Virus record (IMG/VR): IMGVR_UViG_3300033141_003356
Coordinates: 1 to 47,109 of that record
Direction: 5' to 3' (one strand)
Length of the DNA stretch: 47,109 nt
From: a virus
The first letter of the stretch is position 1. Each line of letters starts with the position of its first letter. Under the pieces are notes generated by a model, which saw nothing but the letters and a program-made list of their open reading frames with translations, did not search any database and was not told where the DNA came from. Positions 40,893-47,109 of the stretch are shown piece by piece. Position numbers and translations under genes: made by a program.

Positions 40893-41705
40893 TTATTTTT
40901 CTAACACTTCTTTAATCCCGTCTTCCACGAGATTACCGATATTTTTAGCTAATTCTTCACCTGTCAATTCAGTTATCTCATTTTCATCGGGATTTTCCTC
41001 TTCACTTTCAACACCAGCTTCTTTCAGTTCTTCTTTGACTATATCATCAGCCATCTTTTTTAGGTTTTCCCTAATGCTTTCCTCTGAATCTTCTGAAGCT
41101 TCTTCTTCATCGTCATTAGCCTCTTTGGTTTCCCCCGCACCCTCGGCGGATTTCTCCGCTTCTGTGTTTTTGCTTTCTTCTTCTTTTTCTTCTTGTTCTT
41201 TTAATAGTTCAGCAATAACATCAGTAGCTTTGGACAATCCTTCACTCAATTGTTTTAACATATCAAGGGTCTTTTTTGAAAACCGAGCGCCAACTTTTTC
41301 AATGCCTTCAGCTTCATCTTTTTCTTTGTCATCTTCACTTTCAATTTCCTTTTCTGAAAGAACGGTATCCGCAAGTTTGTTTATATAAATACCAATAGCA
41401 TTTTGCAATTCTTTTGGCATATCGTTAGTGAACTGATTTATCAAATCTGCCGCCTCTTCTGCTTTGTTCAATTCTTCAAAAACACCACTAACTTTTTCCA
41501 AATCTTCTTTCGACAAATCCCTCTGCGAAAGATTTCTGAACATATCGTTGATTTTACTCACTTTTAAATCCTCCATCTTATTTTCTTTTTTATTTCTTTT
41601 TATCAAATAGAATTTTTTTCTATTAGCAGGATTATCGACAAAAGAAACTTCATCAACTTCTACATCCTCAAGTTTTCTTGGCTTCTTTCTGTTTTTTTCA
41701 AACAT
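40893..41705 (-). CDS. Scaffold-like protein with XkdF-type N-terminus
   Basis: A 270-residue protein. The N-terminus (VEVDEVSFVDNPANRKKFYLIKR) is the segment commonly found at the start of phage XkdF-like or scaffold proteins. The rest is very acidic and coiled (AELLKEQEEKEEESKNTEA, NDDEEEASEDSEESIREN), as expected for scaffolding. It directly precedes the capsid gene. GAGGAGG lies before the ATG. The acidic C-terminal half resembles internal assembly scaffolds; no protease motif here, as the protease is the next gene upstream. Confidence 0.8.
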   Translation of the reverse strand: MFEKNRKKPRKLEDVEVDEVSFVDNPANRKKFYLIKRNKKENKMEDLKVSKINDMFRNLSQRDLSKEDLEKVSGVFEELNKAEEAADLINQFTNDMPKELQNAIGIYINKLADTVLSEKEIESEDDKEKDEAEGIEKVGARFSKKTLDMLKQLSEGLSKATDVIAELLKEQEEKEEESKNTEAEKSAEGAGETKEANDDEEEASEDSEESIRENLKKMADDIVKEELKEAGVESEEENPDENEITELTGEELAKNIGNLVEDGIKEVLEK

Positions 41706-41721
41706 TTACGCCTCCTCAAAA

Positions 41722-41761
41722 TAAAAAAAGGCAATGCCAAACTCCTTAATTGACATTGCCT
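41722..41761 (-). terminator. Intrinsic terminator-like hairpin in the scaffold leader
   Basis: AGGCAATG (41729-41736) and CATTGCCT (41754-41761) form a perfect 8-bp stem with a 17-nt loop, followed on the minus strand by TTTTTTT. It lies upstream of the scaffold start and downstream of a promoter-like sequence. It could end transcription from the protease gene or act as an attenuator for the capsid operon. Confidence 0.75.
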
Positions 41762-41782
41762 AAAAATAAACTTAAAAAAAGT

Positions 41783-41812
41783 CTTATACAGACAATTCTC
41801 TAAATTTGTAAA
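41783..41812 (-). promoter_or_regulatory. Sigma-70-like promoter for scaffold and capsid genes
   Basis: On the minus strand TTTACA (41812-41807), an 18-nt spacer and TATAAG (41788-41783), each one mismatch from the sigma-70 consensus. It lies in the 212-bp gap after the prohead protease. The -35 box is inside an inverted repeat. The terminator-like hairpin lies downstream, before the scaffold start. Confidence 0.55.
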
Positions 41813-41894
41813 CAAAAATTATTCATTTGTTTACAAAAAACATACAAACAAACCCTCAAATTTGAAAACAAAAATAACAAATTTGTTTTAAAAA
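41805..41894. repeat. Two related inverted repeats (operator-like)
   Basis: TTTGTAAACAAA (41805-41816) and TTTGTTTACAAA (41826-41837) form a perfect inverted repeat with a 9-bp spacer. A second unit, TTTGAAAACAAA (41861-41872) and TTTGTTTTAAAA (41883-41894), is a one-mismatch version with a similar spacer about 56 bp away. Together they look like tandem operator sites, the first overlapping the promoter -35 box. Confidence 0.6.
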
Positions 41895-41917
41895 AACAAG
41901 TTTTATTTTAAAAATAG

Positions 41918-43435
41918 TTATTCCTGCCGAATTTTCGCACGTCCACCTATAGAGAAACCATTAATCTCCCCATCCTTAATTTTTTTCCATAATTCTTTTG
42001 CCAATATTTTAACTGCCATTACCCAACTTCCTTTTTTCACTTTCTCCCCACCAACATTATAATCAACAGGAGCAATAAAACTTTCAATAACCTTTGCAAC
42101 TGTTTTTTCTTTATGCATTATCTTAAAATTTTGACTATATAACATATAATCGTAGGCAGCTTTTCTCACTTCATCGGAATCCATTTCATCGCCTTGAGCA
42201 TCAACTTCATTCGGAGAATAAACAACACCAGTTACAATCTGTTCATCTTTATTAGTTTTTATAAAATCAACTTCTATATCTATATCATAATCTTCTCCAA
42301 ACTCCATCTTTTCCAATTTATGTAATTCGGGTGGTTCTAGATCCAACTCTTTGTAGTGCCTTTTCAAATGTTCATAAACAGCTTTTCTATCTGCATCAGG
42401 AATTTTTGTACCTCCTCTTGCTCCAAGCAAAGCCCCCATAGCCGCTATAACACCTCTGCGAACTGTTTTAATCTCCCCATCAATTACTTTATGATGAGGC
42501 AACTTATAAGAAGCTCTTATTTCAGGGTTTTCTGAATCAAACCAGGCATGAACAGATTTATACTTTTCCCAATCTGGATTTTCTTCATCACCCAATATTT
42601 TATTTCCGTCCGCTGAAGAAAAACTCCACGCGACATCATCAGCTAAAGGAAATTTCTTATACGGAACGGCACGTTTTTCTATTTCTTCACCTTCTTCTTT
42701 TCTCATTTTCTGTCCCGGTCCCGGTCTTTCAACTCTACGCATTTCACCCCCGCATTCTGGACAATCTATCGACCTACAATGCTTATCCGTTTTTAATTTA
42801 TACCCACAATCCAAACATTCACATTCATATTCAACTTTTTTAACAGCTGGTTCAAACAATATTGGTTCATAATCATGGTCTTTACACCACTTCTTTGCTT
42901 CTGCTACAGTAAAATCACTGCTATCAAATCTTATTGCTTGCAATTCACTCTTGCCTTCTTTGATTCCATATATAGCATGTATGCCTGTACCAAATGCATT
43001 ATTCTTTCTGGCAAACCTTGTATATTTACCCGGAGATGTTAATCTCGCTGAATGCTCGTTTGGATAAGGTTTCAATATATCAGTTTCATAAGATTCAATA
43101 GCTTCTTTCAGATTTGTTATTTCAGCTTTCAATAGTCTGTTGTCCATTATCAACTTATCATTATCAATTTGCTTTTTAATTTTTTCATCCAGCTTCCTAT
43201 CGAGATTTTTATGTAATAATTTCAGTTCCCTTCTTTCCATTTCATTTTTAAGCATTCTAAATTTATCGAAAAAATTATCAATATAAATCTGCTCAAATAT
43301 GTTTCTCAAAATATGCAACTTCTCACTGGAAAGTTTTTTCAAAACATCGGCATTTACTTCTTCAACTTTCGGCACAGATTTATTTGTATTTCTTTCAAAG
43401 CCCCTTTTATTCGATTTTACAAATTGTTTTCCCAT
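41918..43435 (-). CDS. Prohead protease (XkdF-like) with zinc ribbon
   Basis: A 505-residue protein. Residues about 1-135 are helical. About 135-200 contains RLTSPGKYTRFARKNNAFG; a zinc ribbon follows (CECLDCGYKL, then CPECGGEM). About 255-365 is the domain seen in many phage proteases (VPYKKFPLADDVAWSFSSADG in part; LPHHKVIDGEIKTVRRGVIAAMGALLGARGG in parts). The C-terminal XkdF-like protease domain starts near IEVDFIKTNKDEQIVTGVVYSPNEVDAQGD, with likely catalytic His in KIMHKEKTVA and Ser in INGFSIGGRA. It lies upstream of scaffold and capsid, its expected substrates. Confidence 0.85.
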   Translation of the reverse strand: MGKQFVKSNKRGFERNTNKSVPKVEEVNADVLKKLSSEKLHILRNIFEQIYIDNFFDKFRMLKNEMERRELKLLHKNLDRKLDEKIKKQIDNDKLIMDNRLLKAEITNLKEAIESYETDILKPYPNEHSARLTSPGKYTRFARKNNAFGTGIHAIYGIKEGKSELQAIRFDSSDFTVAEAKKWCKDHDYEPILFEPAVKKVEYECECLDCGYKLKTDKHCRSIDCPECGGEMRRVERPGPGQKMRKEEGEEIEKRAVPYKKFPLADDVAWSFSSADGNKILGDEENPDWEKYKSVHAWFDSENPEIRASYKLPHHKVIDGEIKTVRRGVIAAMGALLGARGGTKIPDADRKAVYEHLKRHYKELDLEPPELHKLEKMEFGEDYDIDIEVDFIKTNKDEQIVTGVVYSPNEVDAQGDEMDSDEVRKAAYDYMLYSQNFKIMHKEKTVAKVIESFIAPVDYNVGGEKVKKGSWVMAVKILAKELWKKIKDGEINGFSIGGRAKIRQE

Positions 43436-43467
43436 TTGAAGTTTCTCCTAATTTATTTTATAATTAA

Positions 43468-44853
43468 TTATGTTTTCTTTTTTCCTTTAGGCGGTGCTTG
43501 AAATTTAGGCTTGCCTGTAGGTTTTGTCAATGTATCCTTATCATAAACAGGTGTCCAATAGCACATACAATTGTGGACTAAAAATCCTTTTGCCACATAG
43601 CTTTCATCTTCTTCAACTGAAAGATTATACAAATCAATTTCTTCTTCTATTTTATATCTTTTTATTGCTTTTATTTCATAAACTTTGAATCCATTATTAA
43701 AAGATAAACAAGATAACTCGCCCTTTAACTCTGCCTTATCAGCTTCTTGCCATTTACCGTTCAGCATTATTTTATGATTAGCAGAAAGAGTCAATTCGTA
43801 ATTAAATTTTTTATCTATAAATAAACTAACCATACTGGTATTTACATTTTTATATTTGTGTAATTGTATTACTTTTCTAAATCTACTTTTATGCGTATAA
43901 ACTAAATCATTTACTTTTACATCTTCTATCTTCTTCCAACCTTTAATTGTATAAACAATAACTCCTGATTGGAAGCAATGAGGGTGTAAAGGTATTACCC
44001 CCCTTGCACTTTCCAAAGTATATTCCTGCATATTTAAAGCTTGGCAAATAGGGCAGGGTCGAACAGAATTTCTTAATTGAACTCTTTTAACTTTATTTGC
44101 TTTGTAACTTTGCAAAGTCCCTTCAGCATAAGCTCTTGCTGTTTCCGTTCTTGCTATCATTTCAGTTCTATATCTATGCAACTTATTTGTATATCTATCT
44201 ATCATTTGTTCATATTTTTTTCCGCTGATTCCTTCACTTATTAATTTATTTCCATAATTATCAACGGCTTTCCACTGTCTCGAATGCAACCCTACTCTCC
44301 CTTTGATTTCCCTGCCGAGTTGCGCGATGTCTTTTCCTTCTTTAATTCCTCTTGAGATATAAGTCCGCAAAGTTGATTTAGTATCATCAAGAATTTCCGT
44401 AACCAAATTAGCACAGCTTTTTTCAGCAAATTTAACCGCAGGGGTGTTCACAACTTCAAAACTCATTTTCAAATTACCAAATTGTATCATCTTATTTCCA
44501 GACCTTTGCATAAATCTTATTTCAGCTGGTAAAATTTCTTGCATACCCATTATTTTAATACATTCCCACCCCGCCAATTCAGCTACAATTTTTCCAGCAC
44601 TTGCTTTTTCTAATTCTATAAATTTCTTATACGATTTTTTCTTGATTAATCTATTCAATCCATAAATTAAGGTTTCCCTCATTTCATTATACCAACCTGC
44701 AACTACTCTTTCAAATTCATCTACATCGGATTGTATCAGTCTTCTTAAAGTTTTTGCTTCTCTTTCAGCAATGCCTGATTTTTCAATAAACATCTGAACA
44801 GAATCATTAATGTTTAATTTGACATTTTCTATTTGTTCAACAATCGCTTCCAT
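43468..44853 (-). CDS. Mu-F/SPP1 gp7-like head morphogenesis protein interrupted by an intein
   Basis: A 461-residue precursor from ATG 44853 (GGAG 5 nt upstream); without the 136-residue intein it has 325 residues. The body carries RYRTEMIARTETARAYAEGTLQSY, typical of the Mu F-like domain, and CPICQALNMQEYTLESARGVIPLHPH. The intein separates PLHPH from CMCYWTPVYD, so splicing restores HPHCMCYW, a conserved metal-type motif of this family. It ends in a basic tail. It follows the portal and is expected inside or at the portal vertex of the prohead. Confidence 0.92.
   Translation of the reverse strand: MEAIVEQIENVKLNINDSVQMFIEKSGIAEREAKTLRRLIQSDVDEFERVVAGWYNEMRETLIYGLNRLIKKKSYKKFIELEKASAGKIVAELAGWECIKIMGMQEILPAEIRFMQRSGNKMIQFGNLKMSFEVVNTPAVKFAEKSCANLVTEILDDTKSTLRTYISRGIKEGKDIAQLGREIKGRVGLHSRQWKAVDNYGNKLISEGISGKKYEQMIDRYTNKLHRYRTEMIARTETARAYAEGTLQSYKANKVKRVQLRNSVRPCPICQALNMQEYTLESARGVIPLHPHCFQSGVIVYTIKGWKKIEDVKVNDLVYTHKSRFRKVIQLHKYKNVNTSMVSLFIDKKFNYELTLSANHKIMLNGKWQEADKAELKGELSCLSFNNGFKVYEIKAIKRYKIEEEIDLYNLSVEEDESYVAKGFLVHNCMCYWTPVYDKDTLTKPTGKPKFQAPPKGKKKT
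43570..43977 (-). mobile_element. Mini-intein in the head morphogenesis protein
   Basis: A 136-residue intein at precursor residues 293-428, with no endonuclease domain. It starts CFQSGVIVYTIKGWKKIEDV (block A), has TLSANHKIMLNGKW (block B) and ends with YNLSVEEDESYVAKGFLVHN before Cys+1. All splicing blocks look intact. Lacking a nuclease, it cannot home by itself and may persist through the essential site or through nuclease help from elsewhere. Confidence 0.92.
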
Positions 44854-44854
44854 G

Positions 44855-45130
44855 TTACTCCGTTTCCAGAATAGCAAATTTTTTGTAACTTCTCAAATGC
44901 CTTTCCAATCTATTTACTAATTCTAAAACTCTTTTTGGCAATTCTTCTTTTGGTATATAATCTAATTCATCAGCCAAACCCCTTGCAAAGAAAGTATATC
45001 CGTTTTCCACAAAGAATTTAGAATGAAGCTGATTATATTTTTTTAGCCAGTTGAATAAAGATTTAATGTCTATTATTTTGTCAGCTACTTTTTGTTTTTT
45101 CCCGTCTATATTTTTTAATGTGAAAAGCAT
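44855..45130 (-). CDS. Small hypothetical protein after the head genes
   Basis: A 91-residue, helical protein (SLFNWLKKYNQLHSKFF; KRVLELVNRLERHLRSY) with no recognised family. The stop lies just before the Mu-F-like gene start; TAATTAATTATG forms its own start junction with the preceding small gene. Position between the portal and head morphogenesis genes suggests an assembly role. Confidence 0.65.
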   Translation of the reverse strand: MLFTLKNIDGKKQKVADKIIDIKSLFNWLKKYNQLHSKFFVENGYTFFARGLADELDYIPKEELPKRVLELVNRLERHLRSYKKFAILETE

Positions 45131-45136
45131 AATTAA

Positions 45137-45259
45137 TTATTTTTTTTCTTTTGGTTTTATCTTTCTATCCGACTCTTTTATCTTATAAGGATTATATTTC
45201 AGTGAAGCCGTTTCATCGTTTATTGTAAACACAACTTTATCTTTTTTTTTCTTTTTCAT
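45137..45259 (-). CDS. Very small Lys-rich protein
   Basis: A 40-residue frame from ATG 45259 that overlaps the upstream stop by 4 nt (ATGA), ending in TAATTAATTA. It encodes a basic start (KKKKKDK), a middle VVFTINDETASLKYNPYKI and a basic end. It fills the gap between two clear genes in a coupled operon. Function unknown. Confidence 0.5.
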   Translation of the reverse strand: MKKKKKDKVVFTINDETASLKYNPYKIKESDRKIKPKEKK

Positions 45260-45969
45260 AACGCAACCCTCTTATAATCTAAATCTAAAGTTGAACTTAT
45301 TGTTTGTATTATTCTATGACTATGCTCTTGGAAAGTTAATGTTCCAGCATCTTCAGGTGATAAACCTTTTTCATCAATTAATCTCCAAAAATCCTTTTCA
45401 AATTTAGAATGAAGTGCCTTATTAGTATCATTATAAATAGTCTCTAAACGATATGGTGTAGGCCAATATTTTTTTGGTTTCAATATGTATTCATATTTAT
45501 CAGATATAACTCTTATTTCTTTTGCATTTATTTTATTTGCAAATATTATATCATCCATAGAAAAACTACAAGGATTAGGATGATTATGTATAAAAGTAGT
45601 TCCTTGTGCTTTCATTATGTCTGATTCAGTAAATTCAACCTTATTAACTGTTCCTCTTGTTTCAAGCACAGTATTTCCAGCATCATCAATTGCTATACTA
45701 TGTTCTAAACCATCTTCATGGTATTTTTTCATCAAATCTTTTTCTGCGTTATTTATAGCTTCTTTTCTTCCAGGTTCTTTAATGGTTTTTTCATTAACAA
45801 CTTTCCCTTTCTTCTTGCTTTCATCTATTATCTTTTTCGCTTTCGGAGAAATCACTCCACTCAAAGTAGTTCCTGGTACAGTGCAAGGATTAAATTTTCC
45901 TTTTATAATTTGAACCGTGTCGGAACAAATAATATTAACATCTTCTATTATCTCTTTCAAATCCATCAT
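45256..45969 (-). CDS. JAB/MPN-like HNHP-motif protein
   Basis: A 237-residue protein. The centre has TVLETRGTVNKVEFTESD, then TFIHNHPNPCSFSMDDIIFANK, a His-x-His-Pro motif followed by Ser-x-x-Asp as in JAB/MPN-type or related metal-dependent domains, and later KEIRVISDKYEYILKP. Such domains often sit in or beside Mu-F-like head proteins in phages. The N-terminal part is helical and basic. It overlaps the portal stop as ATGA. Metal-dependent protease or deubiquitinase-like activity is possible but unproven. Confidence 0.7.
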   Translation of the reverse strand: MMDLKEIIEDVNIICSDTVQIIKGKFNPCTVPGTTLSGVISPKAKKIIDESKKKGKVVNEKTIKEPGRKEAINNAEKDLMKKYHEDGLEHSIAIDDAGNTVLETRGTVNKVEFTESDIMKAQGTTFIHNHPNPCSFSMDDIIFANKINAKEIRVISDKYEYILKPKKYWPTPYRLETIYNDTNKALHSKFEKDFWRLIDEKGLSPEDAGTLTFQEHSHRIIQTISSTLDLDYKRVAL

Positions 45970-47109
45970 TCCGCAATATTTATCTCCTCAATTTTATTTC
46001 CAAGTTTATTCAAAACTTTCTCTATTTTCTCCTGAAAATTCTCAATCGCTTCTATCATAATTTCATCTCGTTTTTTCAAGGTTTCCTGCTCGCCTAAATA
46101 TCTGCCTGGTTCTTTTATTTCTTTCCCTTCACCAGGTTCTCCTGGTTCTTTGCCTGGGACAACATTCCCACTTACACTGCCTACAGGAATCAAAGTCGAT
46201 TTGACGAAGTGCGTATCTCCACCTACATATTTTTCACCTATTTCCTGCTCTTCTATTACTTGATTAGGTGTCTTTGCACCAATCTCAACAGCTATTCTAC
46301 TTCTGTTCATTTTTTCAGTCTTATCATCGCCAAGTATATCAGACAAATCAAATCGCAAATATAGCGTTTCACCTTCCTTTGCAAACTCGGGTAATAGAAA
46401 AGCATTAATGGCACTTTCTATTTTATGTAGTTTCGGTTTCATGGTATGCTTATAAAATGCTTTTACTTGCATTCGATAATTATCAAACGTCATATTTTTT
46501 GTAATACCCAATATAGCGTTGTTAGTACCAAGAACCGCAAGTTGTTCTTCTCTATTCCATTCTCTTTGCAATCTGAATTCCATATCTTTTGGGTCCGTGC
46601 CTATTGCCTGAAATTTTAAATTAAAAGGTAATACAACCGTTCCATGTGCTTTTGAATATCCCAAAGCCCACTCGTCCCACCTCAATTTTACTCTTTTCGC
46701 TGATTCTTCACCCATTCCTCTATCAGTGTATAATACACCTCTCGGTGTAGCGTAATTTTTGAAAAAGTTTTGATTATAATTAATAGCATACTCTTCACTT
46801 TTAATCGTTTCTACCAAAGGTTTTATCGAACCCATACCATACCAATCATTGAGAGGGTCAAAGTATTTTATGTGAACTATATCATCAACATCAAATTCTA
46901 TTTCTTTTCCGCCTTGTTTTATTCTAAAAACATAACCTTTAACCTTTTTATTCTCTCCATCAGAAATTACTTTCATTCTATCAGGTCTTATTACGTGTAA
47001 TTCTGCTGTTCTGTTTCCAAGTTTATTTGGTACTTTCTCCCAGTAAGCATTTCCGTTTAATTCAGTATAAAGCAAAGTTGATTCAAATAAATCAAACCTA
47101 CTCATTGTA
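45966..47109 (-). CDS. Portal protein, HK97 type (5' end outside the window)
   Basis: The visible 379+ residues are the main part of an HK97-type portal. MSRFDLFESTLLYTELNGNAYW is internal in relatives, so about 70-100 residues are missing beyond the right edge, where the frame stays open. Other portal features are ELHVIRPDRMKVISDG, DVDDIVHIKYFDPLNDWYGMGSI, NYNQNFFKNYATPRGVLYTDRG and the helical crown region. The C-terminus is a Pro/Gly/Glu-rich linker and a coiled coil (LKKRDEIMIEAIENFQEKIEKVL in parts). The terminase large subunit gene is expected just upstream, off the window. Confidence 0.93.
   Translation of the reverse strand, partial: TMSRFDLFESTLLYTELNGNAYWEKVPNKLGNRTAELHVIRPDRMKVISDGENKKVKGYVFRIKQGGKEIEFDVDDIVHIKYFDPLNDWYGMGSIKPLVETIKSEEYAINYNQNFFKNYATPRGVLYTDRGMGEESAKRVKLRWDEWALGYSKAHGTVVLPFNLKFQAIGTDPKDMEFRLQREWNREEQLAVLGTNNAILGITKNMTFDNYRMQVKAFYKHTMKPKLHKIESAINAFLLPEFAKEGETLYLRFDLSDILGDDKTEKMNRSRIAVEIGAKTPNQVIEEQEIGEKYVGGDTHFVKSTLIPVGSVSGNVVPGKEPGEPGEGKEIKEPGRYLGEQETLKKRDEIMIEAIENFQEKIEKVLNKLGNKIEEINIAE

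Noticed and set aside
40783-41388. 201-codon plus-strand Ser/Phe-rich open frame opposite the scaffold gene
   Set aside because: It is the complement of acidic, Glu-rich codons of the scaffold; no ribosome binding site, and it opposes a clear gene.
1-47109. tRNA genes, integrase, terminase, CRISPR array or insertion sequence
   Set aside because: I looked for cloverleaf arms, T-loop GGTTC-type sequence, recombinase and terminase motifs, regular repeats and transposase motifs and found none in the window.

Overview
The window is a 47.1 kb piece of an AT-rich tailed double-stranded DNA phage genome, most likely a siphovirus. It encodes an HK97-type portal (cut by the right edge), prohead protease, scaffold, HK97-fold capsid, head-tail joining proteins, tail tube, frameshifted tail chaperones, a tape measure of about 960 residues, and no visible sheath. 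The host looks like a Gram-negative bacterium of the Bacteroidota/FCB group. Six phage proteins carry Sec-type signal peptides and all six have Gln directly after the predicted cleavage site (the 'Q-rule' described for Bacteroidetes secreted proteins). Two lysis-region proteins also look like outer-membrane beta-barrels. Strong Shine-Dalgarno sites (GAAAGGAG, AGGAGG) precede many genes, which is not typical of core Bacteroidetes, so the host assignment stays open. No integrase, repressor, terminase, tRNA or CRISPR array was seen; the terminase probably lies just beyond the right edge.

Layout. (1) 1-6000, minus strand: a truncated gene with a weak UvsY-like look, a gp32-like single-strand binding protein with a huge acidic tail, a uracil-DNA-glycosylase/DNA polymerase A fusion, and a beta-class DNA methyltransferase broken by an in-frame TAG. 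(2) 6003-6766: a very AT-rich divergent intergenic region with inverted and direct repeats and two outward-facing copies of a shared promoter motif; it is a candidate replication origin and early control region. (3) 6767-17095, plus strand: a replication-type unknown, a second methyltransferase, a DnaB-like helicase, an SNF2-type helicase carrying an intein, a run of small proteins, a primase and a phage sigma factor. (4) 17259-17292: a convergent bidirectional terminator. (5) 17321-47109, minus strand: the late module, transcribed from the portal leftward through head, connector, tail, adhesin and lysis genes to an NlpC/P60 peptidase.

Three inteins were found, each splitting a key motif: the DECH box of the SNF2 helicase, the catalytic Cys-Ser of the NlpC/P60 hydrolase, and the HPHCxC metal motif of the Mu-F-like head protein. 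The helicase intein is the most remarkable: a complete Vsr-like (EDxHD-type) homing endonuclease gene with its own ribosome binding site lies inside the intein in a different reading frame, while the intein frame stays open across all of it, so about 680 bp are read in two frames.

Other unusual points are virion-operon proteins with secretion signals, near-total avoidance of TAG as a stop codon (the only TAG stop is the homing endonuclease's), a conserved promoter motif repeated three times with fixed spacing, an operator/promoter/attenuator arrangement in front of the scaffold-capsid genes, and a frameshifted small gene before the primase. All functions are inferred by reading the sequence; no database search was run.
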